NCBI RefSeq assembly: GCF_004011175.1
Contig: NZ_RQXX01000002.1
Coordinates: 186,001 to 250,000 of the forward strand
Reading direction: 5' to 3'
DNA: 64,000 bases
Source of the DNA: Mesobaculum littorinae
Lineage (GTDB): Bacteria; Pseudomonadota; Alphaproteobacteria; Rhodobacterales; Rhodobacteraceae
The position numbers and the translations under genes were made by a program. This document shows, piece after piece, positions 25,732-37,052 of the stretch; the stretch's first letter is position 1; every line of letters starts with the position of its first letter. The notes beneath the pieces are model-generated. The model saw only the letters and a list, made by a program, of their open reading frames with translations. It made no database searches and was not told the origin of the DNA.

Positions 25732-26178
25732 TTGTCCGACGATCAATACCTGCGCATCGCGCAGCAATTCATCGAGGCCCTGCCTCACGCCCGGGTCCTG
25801 GGGCTCAGGCTGCTGTCCGTATCGCCCGGGCATGCCGAGATCGAGCTGCCCTGGGCCGCGCACCTGGTGGGCGATCCGGCGACCGGGGTGCTGCACGGCG
25901 GCGCGGTGTCGACCCTGATGGACACCTGCGGCGGCGCCGCGGTGATGGCGCATCCCGCCGCCAACGCCGGCGCCGCGACGCTGGATCTGCGGATCGACTA
26001 CATGCGCGCCGCGACGCCGGGGCAGGCGGTGCGGGCCCGGGCCGAATGCCTGCGTGTCACCCGCTCGGTCGCCTTCGTCCGCGCCACGGCCTCCGACGAC
26101 GACGTCGAGCGCCCCGTCGCGCTGATGCAGGGTGCCTTTACCCTGCACGCGCCGCGTCTGGCGGGGGAGGCGACATGA
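25732..26178 (+). CDS. PaaI-type hotdog thioesterase
   Basis: 148 residues with the hotdog-fold 4HBT signature LHGGAVSTLMDTCGGAAVM and the strand pattern TLDLRIDYMRAATPG. Such enzymes hydrolyse acyl- or aryl-CoA thioesters. The start is a TTG, supported by a GGAGG ribosome site 8 bases upstream; no ATG or GTG is available before the conserved region. Overlaps the next thioesterase gene by four bases (ATGA). Confidence 0.88.
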   Translation: MSDDQYLRIAQQFIEALPHARVLGLRLLSVSPGHAEIELPWAAHLVGDPATGVLHGGAVSTLMDTCGGAAVMAHPAANAGAATLDLRIDYMRAATPGQAVRARAECLRVTRSVAFVRATASDDDVERPVALMQGAFTLHAPRLAGEAT

Positions 26179-26738
26179 GCCGCCGTCCCGAACCCGTGCA
26201 GGTCGTGAAAGAGCGGCGCGATGCCGCGCTCGACACGCTGGTGGGCGGTCTGCCCTACCTCGCCTTCCTCGGCATCCGGTTCGAGCGTCGCGGAGACGAG
26301 CTGACCGCCGTTCTGCCGTTCCGCGACGAAAACATCGGCAACCCGCTCCTACCCGCGCTGCACGGCGGCGTGACGGCGGCGTTCCTCGAAACCGCCGCGG
26401 TGGTCGAGCTGGCGTGGTCGCAGCTCTGGCCGCAGATGGAGGGCGGGGCGGGTGCCGCCGCCCCGGGCGTGCGTCCGCCGTTGCCGCGCACCATCGACTT
26501 CACCGTCGATTTCCTGCGCTCGGGTCTGCCGCGCGATGCCTATGCCCGCGCCGTGGTGGTGCGGCAGGGGCGCCGCTATGCCAGCGTCCGGGTCGAGGGC
26601 TGGCAGGACAATCGCGCGCGCCTCTTCGCGCAGGCCTCGGGGCATTTCATGATGCCCGACCTTTCGGCCGGTCCCGGTGCGGCCTTCGCCGACGACGAGG
26701 CCATGGACCCGGCGCCCCCGGCGTCTGAGCCGCGATGA
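26175..26738 (+). CDS. Second hotdog thioesterase family protein
   Basis: 187 residues. PALHGGVTAAFLETAAVVEL is the hotdog helix, and RTIDFTVDFLRSGLPRDAYARAVVVRQGRRYASVRV the central sheet, as in PaaI-like proteins. An insert rich in Gly/Ala/Pro (QMEGGAGAAAPGVRPPLP) sits between them. Its start lies in the ATGA overlap with the first thioesterase and its end overlaps the MATE gene the same way, so three genes are tightly coupled. Two different hotdog subunits next to each other could form a hetero-oligomer (inference). Confidence 0.87.
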   Translation: MSRRPEPVQVVKERRDAALDTLVGGLPYLAFLGIRFERRGDELTAVLPFRDENIGNPLLPALHGGVTAAFLETAAVVELAWSQLWPQMEGGAGAAAPGVRPPLPRTIDFTVDFLRSGLPRDAYARAVVVRQGRRYASVRVEGWQDNRARLFAQASGHFMMPDLSAGPGAAFADDEAMDPAPPASEPR

Positions 26739-28069
26739 GCGGCACGCACCCCGGCGCCGCGCCGCGACCGATCACGCATCGCCGCGTGCTGGCCATCGCG
26801 GGGCCGATCGTCCTGTCGAACGCCACCGTGCCGATCCTGGGCGCGGTGGATACCGGCGTCGTGGGCCAGCTGGGCGAGGCCGCGCCGATCGGCGGCGTGG
26901 GGCTGGGGATGATCATCCTGACCGCGCTCTACTGGGTCTTCGGTTTCCTGCGGATGGGCACGACCGGGCTGGCGAGCCAGGCTTTGGGGGCGGACGACAG
27001 GCCCGAGGCCGACGCGCTTCTGTCGCGCGCCTTGTTGATCGGCATGGCCGCGGGCGCCGCGATCATCGCGCTGCAATGGCCGCTTTTCGCGGGCGCCTTC
27101 GCGGTCGCCCCCGCCTCGGACGAGGTCGAGGCGCTGGCGCGGACCTACATGGGCATCCGCGTCTGGTCGGCGCCGGCGCTGATCTCGATCTACGGGATCA
27201 CAGGATGGCTGATCGCGGCCGAACGGACCCGCGCCGTGCTGGTGATCCAGATCGCGATGAACGCGCTCAATATCGGGCTCGACCTGCTGTTCGTCCTGGG
27301 GCTCGACTGGGGTGTCGGCGGCGTGGCCGTGGCCACCGTGATCGCCGAGTGGTCGGGCCTTGCGCTGGGTCTGTGGTTCTGCCGCGACGCCTTCCGCGGC
27401 ACGGCGTGGCGCGACCGGGCTAGGGTGCTTGACCCCGCTCGGCTGACCCGGATGGCGGCCGTCAACGGCGACATCCTGATCCGGTCGCTGCTGCTGCAGG
27501 GGGTCTTCGTCTCGTTCATGTTCCTGGGCGCCCGCTTCGGCGACGTGGCGCTGGCGTCGAACCAGATCCTGCTGCAGTTCCTCGAGATCACCGCCTATGC
27601 GCTGGACGGTTTCGCCTTTGCGGCCGAGGCCTTGGTGGGCCAGGCCTTCGGCCGCCGTCGCACCGACCTCGTGCGGCGCGCCAGCCTGATGACCTCGGTC
27701 TGGGGGCTGGCCGTTTCCGGGTTGCTGGCGCTGGCCTTCGCGCTGGCGGGCGGCACCGTCATCGACATCATGACCACGGCGCCCGAGGTGCGCGAAACGG
27801 CGCGGCTGTTCCTGCCGTGGATGGTGCTGGCGCCGCTGGCCGGGCTCGCCGCGTGGATGCTGGACGGCATCTTCATCGGTGCAACCCGGACCGGCGACAT
27901 GCGCAACATGATGGTGATCTCGGCGCTGGTCTACGCGTTGGCCGCCCTGCTCTTGGTGCCCGCGATGGGCAACCACGGCCTGTGGGCGGCGCTGATCGTG
28001 TCCTTCGTCGCCCGCGGCGTGACCCTGGGCCTGCGCTACCCGCGGCTCGAAGCCGCCGCGGCAGGCTGA
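26735..28069 (+). CDS. MATE family efflux transporter (DinF-like)
   Basis: 444 residues, about twelve hydrophobic helices. The N-terminal half has GPIVLSNATVPILGAVDTGVVG with the conserved Asp of helix 1, and WVFGFLRMGTTGLASQA; the second half repeats the fold. It belongs to the MATE/DinF type of cation-coupled drug or metabolite exporter in the inner membrane. The substrate is unknown. It is the third gene of the thioesterase-thioesterase-MATE operon, an arrangement hinting at export of a product released from CoA (inference). Confidence 0.92.
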   Translation: MSGTHPGAAPRPITHRRVLAIAGPIVLSNATVPILGAVDTGVVGQLGEAAPIGGVGLGMIILTALYWVFGFLRMGTTGLASQALGADDRPEADALLSRALLIGMAAGAAIIALQWPLFAGAFAVAPASDEVEALARTYMGIRVWSAPALISIYGITGWLIAAERTRAVLVIQIAMNALNIGLDLLFVLGLDWGVGGVAVATVIAEWSGLALGLWFCRDAFRGTAWRDRARVLDPARLTRMAAVNGDILIRSLLLQGVFVSFMFLGARFGDVALASNQILLQFLEITAYALDGFAFAAEALVGQAFGRRRTDLVRRASLMTSVWGLAVSGLLALAFALAGGTVIDIMTTAPEVRETARLFLPWMVLAPLAGLAAWMLDGIFIGATRTGDMRNMMVISALVYALAALLLVPAMGNHGLWAALIVSFVARGVTLGLRYPRLEAAAAG

Positions 28070-28105
28070 GGTCCATTTGGGGAGGTCCATTCGGGGGTGG
28101 GGGCG

Positions 28106-29032
28106 CTAGCCCCCCGCGCCGCTGCGCCCGGCCTCATCGGCACGCGCGCGGTCCAGTTCGGCCCGCAGGCCGCGCGCCAGCCTCAGAAGCTGGGCGCGCG
28201 CCACGGGAAACGCCTCGGGCCACATGTGGGCCATGTGGAACTGCCCCGGCGCGATGTCGAGCGAGACCGACGCGCCCTGCAGCGCCGCGCGGTGGGCCAG
28301 CAGCAGCGTGTCGTCCAGCAGAACCTCGGCCCCGCCCGCCGCCAGCTTCAGCGGTGGCAGCTCGGAGAGATCCTCGAGCAGGGGCGAGACTGCGGGATCG
28401 CCGCCCGGTCGGTCTCCGAAAACAAGGCGCGCCAGCGCGGCGTCGTCCGCGTCCGAGTTCATCGCGTCCTCTTCGCTCATCGGCGCGCGGCTGGCGCTCA
28501 GCCCGCTGCGGTCGGTATTCGCCGAGATCAGCCCAAGCGCGGCGATGCGCTCGGGCACGGCCAGACCCAGCGTCAGCGCCAGATGGCCGCCGGCACTGAT
28601 CCCCGCCACGGCGACCGGCCCGGGCAGCGCCTCGAGCAGCGCGAGCGCGGCTTCGGGCTGGGCGGGCCAGGGGTCTTCGGGCGCCAGCGGATAGCGCGGC
28701 AGGATCACCCGCAGACCGGCCTCGGCCATCACCTGCGCGGCGGCAACATGGGTTTCAGGCGCGCCGAAAACATAGCCGCCGCCGTGGAAGAACAGGCAAT
28801 CGGGACCGTCGCCCACCACCAGCGCCTCGACCTGCCCGATCAGCGCGGGACGGGCGGCGGGCTGTGGACCGATCCGGTCGGCAAAGCCCTGCCGCATCTC
28901 GGCGGGCGTGCCCGTCACGGGGTGATCGGCGATCCGGCGCCGTACCGCGTCGGGGCTGCGGGGCAGCTCGGGCCCGGCGGTGGGCTGGGCGGTGCTCTGG
29001 GCGGCGGGCGGGGGTGTGGTGTCCTGTGTCAT
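28106..29032 (-). CDS. Alpha/beta hydrolase of the HSL (hormone-sensitive lipase-like) family
   Basis: 308 residues. Oxyanion-hole motif FFHGGGYVFG around residue 80. Nucleophile elbow GISAGGH. Acid residue in the AAGGAEVLLDD region and His in GQFHMAHMWPE: the complete set for bacterial HSL esterases acting on short acyl esters. The N-terminal 25 residues are Pro/Thr/Gln-rich. Convergent with the MATE gene; the start is divergent from proC. No signal peptide. Confidence 0.88.
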   Translation of the reverse strand: MTQDTTPPPAAQSTAQPTAGPELPRSPDAVRRRIADHPVTGTPAEMRQGFADRIGPQPAARPALIGQVEALVVGDGPDCLFFHGGGYVFGAPETHVAAAQVMAEAGLRVILPRYPLAPEDPWPAQPEAALALLEALPGPVAVAGISAGGHLALTLGLAVPERIAALGLISANTDRSGLSASRAPMSEEDAMNSDADDAALARLVFGDRPGGDPAVSPLLEDLSELPPLKLAAGGAEVLLDDTLLLAHRAALQGASVSLDIAPGQFHMAHMWPEAFPVARAQLLRLARGLRAELDRARADEAGRSGAGG

Positions 29033-29137
29033 CGGCGGGGAAAGTGGCGGCGGGGCCCGGCGGTTCCCGCGGGCTTGCCCTTGGCCGTGCTGCCGCTAGG
29101 GTCGGCGCCAGACGAGACAAGGGAGAGGGACCGCGGA

Positions 29138-29950
29138 ATGGACATGAACGAGGTGAAGGCGCGAGGCATCGTGCTGCTGGGCTGCGGGCGCATGGGGTCG
29201 GCGCTGCTGAAGGGCTGGCTGGCCGACGGGTTTCCGCCCGCGTCGGTCTACGTGCAGGACCCGGCTCCGTCCGACTGGCTGCGCTCGGTCGACGGGCTGC
29301 ACCTGAACGGGTCGCTGCCCCAGCGCCCGGCGGTGCTGCTGGTCGCCGTGAAGCCGCAGATGATGGCCGAGGCGCTGCCCCAGATCGCGGGCATCGGCGG
29401 TGGCGACACGCTGGCGATCTCGGTCGCCGCGGGCACGCCCATCAGCCTGCTGGAGGAGGCGATCGGAACGGGCACGCCGGTGATCCGCGCCATGCCCAAC
29501 ACGCCCGCCGCCGTGGGCCGTGGCATCACCGCGCTTGTCGGGAACGACGCCGGGACGCCGCATCTCGGCCTTGCCGAGGAGATGCTGAGCGCCGTGGGCC
29601 AGACCGTACGACTGGAGGAAGAGGGCCAGATGGACGCGGTCACCGCCGTCTCGGGCTCGGGCCCCGCCTACGTGTTCCACCTGATCGAGACGCTGGCCCA
29701 GGCGGGCGAGGCCGAGGGTCTGTCGCCCGAACTGGCCTTGCAACTGGCCCGCGCCACGGTCGCGGGCGCCGGCGCGCTGGCCGAGGGCGCGGGGGAAACC
29801 CCGGCCGCGCTGCGCGAGGGGGTGACCAGCCCCGGCGGCACGACGGCCGCGGCGCTCAAGGTGCTGATGGATGACGAGACCGGCTTTCCGCCGCTCCTGC
29901 GTCGCGCGGTCAAGGCCGCCGCCGACCGCTCGCGGGAGCTTCGGGGATGA
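29138..29950 (+). CDS. proC: Pyrroline-5-carboxylate reductase
   Basis: 270 residues. Last step of proline synthesis, NAD(P)H-dependent. Rossmann motif LLGCGRMGSALLKG near the N-terminus. The ProC signature SGSGPAYVFHLIETLAQAGEAEGL and the C-terminal GVTSPGGTTAAAL are intact. The ATG at 29138 follows a GGGAGAGGGA ribosome site; the next in-frame ATG is two codons later. First of three overlapping genes. Confidence 0.95.
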   Translation: MDMNEVKARGIVLLGCGRMGSALLKGWLADGFPPASVYVQDPAPSDWLRSVDGLHLNGSLPQRPAVLLVAVKPQMMAEALPQIAGIGGGDTLAISVAAGTPISLLEEAIGTGTPVIRAMPNTPAAVGRGITALVGNDAGTPHLGLAEEMLSAVGQTVRLEEEGQMDAVTAVSGSGPAYVFHLIETLAQAGEAEGLSPELALQLARATVAGAGALAEGAGETPAALREGVTSPGGTTAAALKVLMDDETGFPPLLRRAVKAAADRSRELRG

Positions 29951-30285
29951 GCGATCTGGGCTTCGACGAATTCCAGCGGGTCGACATCCGCGTGGGCCGC
30001 ATTTCCCGGGCCGAGCCCTTTCCCGAGGCGCGCAAGCCCGCGATCCGCCTCTGGGTCGATTTCGGCGACGAGCTGGGCGAAAAGAAAAGCTCGGCTCAGA
30101 TCACCCGGCATTACAGTCCCGCCGATCTGGTCGGCCGACAGGTGCTGGCGGTGGTGAACTTCCCGCCCCGCCAGATCGGCCCGGTGATGTCCGAGGTGCT
30201 GGTGCTGGGGATCCCCGACGAAGACGGAGAGGTCGTGCTGCTGCGGCCAGATATCGATGTGCCGCTGGGCGGGAGGATGTTCTGA
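29947..30285 (+). CDS. csaA: CsaA-like tRNA-binding domain protein
   Basis: 112 residues, a stand-alone OB-fold tRNA-binding domain (FQRVDIRVGRISRAEPFPEARKPA, then NFPPRQIGPVMSEVLVLG) like Bacillus CsaA and E. coli YgjH. Members form dimers and bind tRNA; CsaA also shows chaperone activity. It overlaps proC by four bases (ATGA) and the dehydrogenase gene by one base, which is suggestive of coupling but gives no functional hint. Confidence 0.9.
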   Translation: MSDLGFDEFQRVDIRVGRISRAEPFPEARKPAIRLWVDFGDELGEKKSSAQITRHYSPADLVGRQVLAVVNFPPRQIGPVMSEVLVLGIPDEDGEVVLLRPDIDVPLGGRMF

Positions 30286-31247
30286 TGCCGAAGGTTCTGA
30301 TCACGCGGACGCTGCCCGACAGCGTCATGGCCGCCGCGCGCGACGCGTTTGACGTGGCGACCCGCGACAGCGAGATGCCGATGACCGCCGAAGAGGCCGC
30401 CGCCACGCTCAGCCTTTACGACGCGGTACTGCCGACTCTGGGTGACGCCTATTCCGCGCAGGCCTTCGGGCTGGTGCCGGAACCGAAGGTGAAGCTGCTC
30501 GCCAATTTCGGCGTGGGCTACAACCATATCGACGTGGGCGCGGCCAAGGCGGCGGGTGTCGCCGTGGCCAATACCCCCGGCGCGGTGACCGATGCCACCG
30601 CCGATATCGCGATGATGCTGATCCTGATGTCCTGCCGCCGCGCGGGCGAGGGCGAGCGGCTGGTGCGGGCGGGCGACTGGACCGGCTGGCATCCGACGCA
30701 GCTTCTGGGCCTGCACCTGGGCGGCAAGACGCTGGGCATCGTCGGCATGGGCCGGATCGGCAAGGCCATCGCACGACGCGCGCAGGCGGGATTCGGGATG
30801 GAGGTGATCTTCCACAACCGTTCGCGGGTCGCGGATGCGGGCGTGCCCGCGCGGCAGGTCGACACGCTCGACGAGCTTGCGCGCGCGGCGGACGTGGTGG
30901 TGCTGGCGGTGCCGGCCACGCCGGAGACGCGCCACCTTGTCGATGCGGGGTTCCTGTCGGCGATGCGGCCACATGCCCGGCTGGTCAACATCGCCCGTGG
31001 CGACATCGTCGACGAGGCCGCCCTGATCGCCGCGCTGGAGGCCGGAGAGATCGGTGGCGCGGGGCTGGATGTCTACGAGGGGGAACCGCAGGTGCCGCAG
31101 GCGCTGCGCGACCGTGACGACGTGGCGCTGCTGCCGCATCTCGGCACCGCCGCGCTGGAGGTGCGCGAGGCGATGGGGATGATGGCGGTCGAGAACCTGC
31201 GCGCCTTCTTCGCAGGTGAGACGCCGCCGAACCTGGTCGAGCCCTAG
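30285..31247 (+). CDS. D-2-hydroxyacid dehydrogenase (glycerate/glyoxylate reductase type)
   Basis: 320 residues. NAD-binding GIVGMGRIGKAIARRAQ. Catalytic Arg in VNIARGDIVDE, then a Glu (DVYEGEP) and the His in LLPHLGTAAL, the triad of the family. NFGVGYNHIDVGAA and the overall length fit the D-glycerate dehydrogenase / GhrB branch that reduces hydroxypyruvate or glyoxylate. It starts in a TGATG overlap after a GGGAGGA ribosome site. Third gene of the proC operon. Confidence 0.9.
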   Translation: MPKVLITRTLPDSVMAAARDAFDVATRDSEMPMTAEEAAATLSLYDAVLPTLGDAYSAQAFGLVPEPKVKLLANFGVGYNHIDVGAAKAAGVAVANTPGAVTDATADIAMMLILMSCRRAGEGERLVRAGDWTGWHPTQLLGLHLGGKTLGIVGMGRIGKAIARRAQAGFGMEVIFHNRSRVADAGVPARQVDTLDELARAADVVVLAVPATPETRHLVDAGFLSAMRPHARLVNIARGDIVDEAALIAALEAGEIGGAGLDVYEGEPQVPQALRDRDDVALLPHLGTAALEVREAMGMMAVENLRAFFAGETPPNLVEP

Positions 31248-31600
31248 GGCCCGGCGGAACCCCCGCGCCCGGCCGGCCGGCCCGTCGTCGCCCCTGCGTG
31301 CAAGGGGTGCCGGGCCGGTCGCCAACAGGTGCCGCGCGTCCCTGCGCGGGGACGCGAAGAGCAGTGGCGCCCCCCCTCGGCTGCCCCCCGGAAGACGCCC
31401 ATTCGCCGCGACGCCCCTTTGCGAGGCACCGCGACGAACCACCGATCAGCCGTCCTTGGGTGGACGCCCGACCGGCGCTCGGAATCTTCGGTCTCGGCTT
31501 CGGGCCCCGGTGGAGGAGCGGGGTTGGGTAGGTGGAAGAGCATGCGCCAGGGCAGGGGGGGCATGCCCGGGGCCATGGCCAGGGGCGCGGGGAAGGTGGG
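31248..31600. other. Convergent intergenic region
   Basis: 353 bases between convergent genes, with no gene I can support. It holds one 8-bp hairpin (CGCGTCCC 31335-31342, GGGACGCG 31349-31356, 6-base loop) that could help stop either transcript. It is otherwise unremarkable GC-rich sequence. Confidence 0.45.
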
Positions 31601-32191
31601 TCAGGTCGCGGCGCGGTCTCCGACCGCTTCGCGCCAGTGGCGGCGGCAGAGGGCCACGTAGGTTTCGTTGCCGCCGATCTGGACCTGGTCGCCCTCGGTC
31701 GCCACGCGGCCCTCTTCGTCGCGCCGGATGACCATCGTCGCCTTGCGCCCGCAATGGCAGATCGTGCGCACCTCGCGCATCTCGTCCGCCACCGCCAGAA
31801 GCGCGGCGGAGCCCGGGAAGAGATGTCCGAGAAAGTCGACCCGCAGGCCATAGCACATCACCGGCAGGTGCAGGTCGTCCACCACGCGCACCAGCTGCCA
31901 GACCTGCGCGGGTTCGAGAAACTGCGCCTCGTCGACGAAGACGCAGTGAATATTCTGGTCCCGCAGCCGGTCGCGCAGACGCTCGAACAGGTCCTCGCCC
32001 GGGGCGAAGGTATCGGCCGCGCTGCCGATACCGATGCGGGAGGCGATGCGCGCCTCGCCGGCCCGCCGGTCCAGCCGGGCGGTCAGCAGGTAGGTCTCCA
32101 TCCCCCGTTCGCGGTAGTTGTGGGCCGCTTGTAGAAGCAGCGTCGATTTGCCCGCGTTCATCGTGGAATAGTGAAAATAGAGCTTCGCCAT
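31601..32191 (-). CDS. tdk: Thymidine kinase
   Basis: 196 residues, class II bacterial Tdk, phosphorylating thymidine and deoxyuridine. P-loop HYSTMNAGKST, the acidic VFVDEAQFLEPAQV, and a zinc lobe with ICHCGRKA and ALCRRHW. The TGN/YxxK region reads IGGNETYVALCRRHW. The ATG at 32191 begins the conserved sequence; an in-frame extension upstream has no homologous character. It complements the salvage operon at 8.5-13 kb. Confidence 0.95.
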   Translation of the reverse strand: MAKLYFHYSTMNAGKSTLLLQAAHNYRERGMETYLLTARLDRRAGEARIASRIGIGSAADTFAPGEDLFERLRDRLRDQNIHCVFVDEAQFLEPAQVWQLVRVVDDLHLPVMCYGLRVDFLGHLFPGSAALLAVADEMREVRTICHCGRKATMVIRRDEEGRVATEGDQVQIGGNETYVALCRRHWREAVGDRAAT

Positions 32192-32360
32192 GGACCGAGG
32201 GGTTAGCCCCGGCCCCGCGCGGCGGCAAGACCTGACGGCAAGACCGGTGGCGCAGATGGCGATGCGGGCGGTCCCGACCGCCATGGCGATCGGCGCACGG
32301 GCCCGCGCAACGGCCCCGGGGACGGTTCCCGGGACAAGCGGCGCCCTGACCGCGCCTGAT

Positions 32361-32401
32361 CAAAGCATGGGCGGGCCGCTGGAGGACCGGCCCGCCCATG
32401 C
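32361..32401 (-). terminator. Terminator of the HPF/cold-shock fusion gene
   Basis: Perfect 13-bp stem (32365-32377 with 32389-32401, GCATGGGCGGGCC and its complement) with an 11-base loop, followed on the minus strand by TTTGAT. It lies 72 bases past the stop codon. Confidence 0.6.
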
Positions 32402-32472
32402 GCCGCCCCTGCGATGTGCCGCCAGGGGCGGGCATCTCGGGGGCGGGCATCCGGGGATGGAGCGCGCCGGGG

Positions 32473-33045
32473 TCAGGCCATGTTCGACGCCGCCATCTGA
32501 GAGGCGGGTCGGACCGACGCCGCCTGCGGCCCCATGCCGTTATTGCCTTCGCGGCTGATCGAAAGGGCGACGGGATCGCCTTCGCTCAGCTGGTCGAAGG
32601 CATCGCCGGACACGCTGGCGCGGTGGAACCAGATGTCTTCGCCCTCGGCCGTCTCGATGAAGCCGTAGTCGCCGAACAGCCGCCGGACCCGGCCCGTGGG
32701 GGCGGCGTCCAACGTCTTCACGTCGCCGCGCACGGTCTGCGAGAACTGCTCAAGCTGCCGGTCCATGGCGTCGAAGGCGGCGTTTACCGTCTGCAACACG
32801 TCATAGCGGTCGGCCTTGCCGGGATCATGGCTGACGACCAGTTCCTTGCCGGGCACGCGGGCCTCGATCCGGACGTGGTAGGCTTTGGCCGCGCCACCGG
32901 ACTTGTGGTCCAGCTCGACCACCACATGGGCCGAGGTGATGTGCTTGAAGTAGCGCTCCATCTTCCGCGCACGCTCGCGGACCCGCCGTTCGACGGTGGG
33001 CGAGGCATCCATGTTGTGGAAGGCGAGTTCGAGAGGGGTGTCCAT
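32473..33045 (-). CDS. Ribosome hibernation factor (S30AE) fused to a cold-shock domain
   Basis: 190 residues. Residues 1-105 form the S30AE/HPF-RaiA fold (LELAFHNMDASPTVERRVRERARKMERYFKHI, then VVELDH, and KADRYDVLQTVNAAFDAMDRQLEQF), which binds the 30S decoding site to silence ribosomes. Residues about 118-185 form a cold-shock OB fold with RNP1-like DYGFIE and RNP2-like DIWFHRAS. The start follows a GGGAGA ribosome site. Ordinary HPF has either no C-terminal domain or a dimerisation domain; here an RNA-binding domain takes that place. No sigma54 gene is adjacent. The extreme C-terminus is disordered. Confidence 0.9.
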   Translation of the reverse strand: MDTPLELAFHNMDASPTVERRVRERARKMERYFKHITSAHVVVELDHKSGGAAKAYHVRIEARVPGKELVVSHDPGKADRYDVLQTVNAAFDAMDRQLEQFSQTVRGDVKTLDAAPTGRVRRLFGDYGFIETAEGEDIWFHRASVSGDAFDQLSEGDPVALSISREGNNGMGPQAASVRPASQMAASNMA

Positions 33046-33512
33046 CGGTTTGTCTCCCGTAGTGTGACAGGAGGGAAACGCCGGGGCGACGGCAGGGTTT
33101 CCAAGGCATGCCAACAAGATAGCGCGGATTTGCATGATCCCGCCGGGCGGCGGGGAGGGGACGGCGAAATGCCGCCCGGGGTCGGACGCGCGGTTCACGC
33201 CTGCGTCAGACGACGCGCTTCGTAGCCGGCCCGGCGGAACGCGGCCAGGACGGGAATGGGGGCAGAGGGGGAAGGCCGCCCACCACGGGGCAATGACGGT
33301 GCCCGCGAGCCACGGGGCGCGGCGACACTTGAGGGGACTATCAGGCCAGGGGGACGCAATCGCCGCGGCCTGCCGGTCCCCGGATCGCGCGAAAGCGGGA
33401 GGGTGACGCGGGCTGGCGCGGGGCTGTCGCGGTTTGCCGGCGCGGTCCGAAGTTCTGAGGTGCCGTAACGGGGCCACCGGGACGCGTTGCCGCCCGGTGG
33501 CCCCGGCTCTGG
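33046..33512. other. Intergenic region between carB and the HPF fusion gene
   Basis: 467 bases. The right end holds the carB terminator hairpin (33470-33504); the left end must hold the promoter of the HPF fusion gene. I see no coding frame with a ribosome site. Frames over 33134-33468 (+) lack any recognisable domain. Confidence 0.45.
33470..33504 (-). terminator. Hairpin after carB
   Basis: Perfect 12-bp stem GGGGCCACCGGG/CCCGGTGGCCCC with an 11-base loop, 8 bases past the carB stop codon on the minus strand. The run after it (GTTACGG) is a poor U-tract. Confidence 0.5.
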
Positions 33513-36845
<3,333 letters not shown>

Positions 36846-36885
36846 GATCTTTCGTATCCTCTTGGCTGCGCGCAAATCGCCTTGC

Positions 36886-36913
36886 CTTATAGGCACGGCA
36901 CCCGCGGACGCAA
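36886..36913 (-). promoter_or_regulatory. Probable carB promoter
   Basis: On the minus strand TTGCGT (36908-36913), 16 bases, TATAAG (36886-36891), followed by a leader of about 35 bases to the carB ATG. The -10 sits in a small palindrome GCCTATAAGGC. Good match for a sigma70 promoter in a high-GC genome, by eye only. Confidence 0.45.
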
Positions 36914-37052
36914 GGGCGAGCGCCGTCTCGGAAACCGTCCGGTGGACGGTTTCAGGCGCGAGCGGGCGGAGCCCCGGACGATCGCGCCCGCCAAAGATGA
37001 AAGCTGCCGGCTCGGGGTCGGACGACATGGTGGGCGTCGGCGCCCTGCCTCT

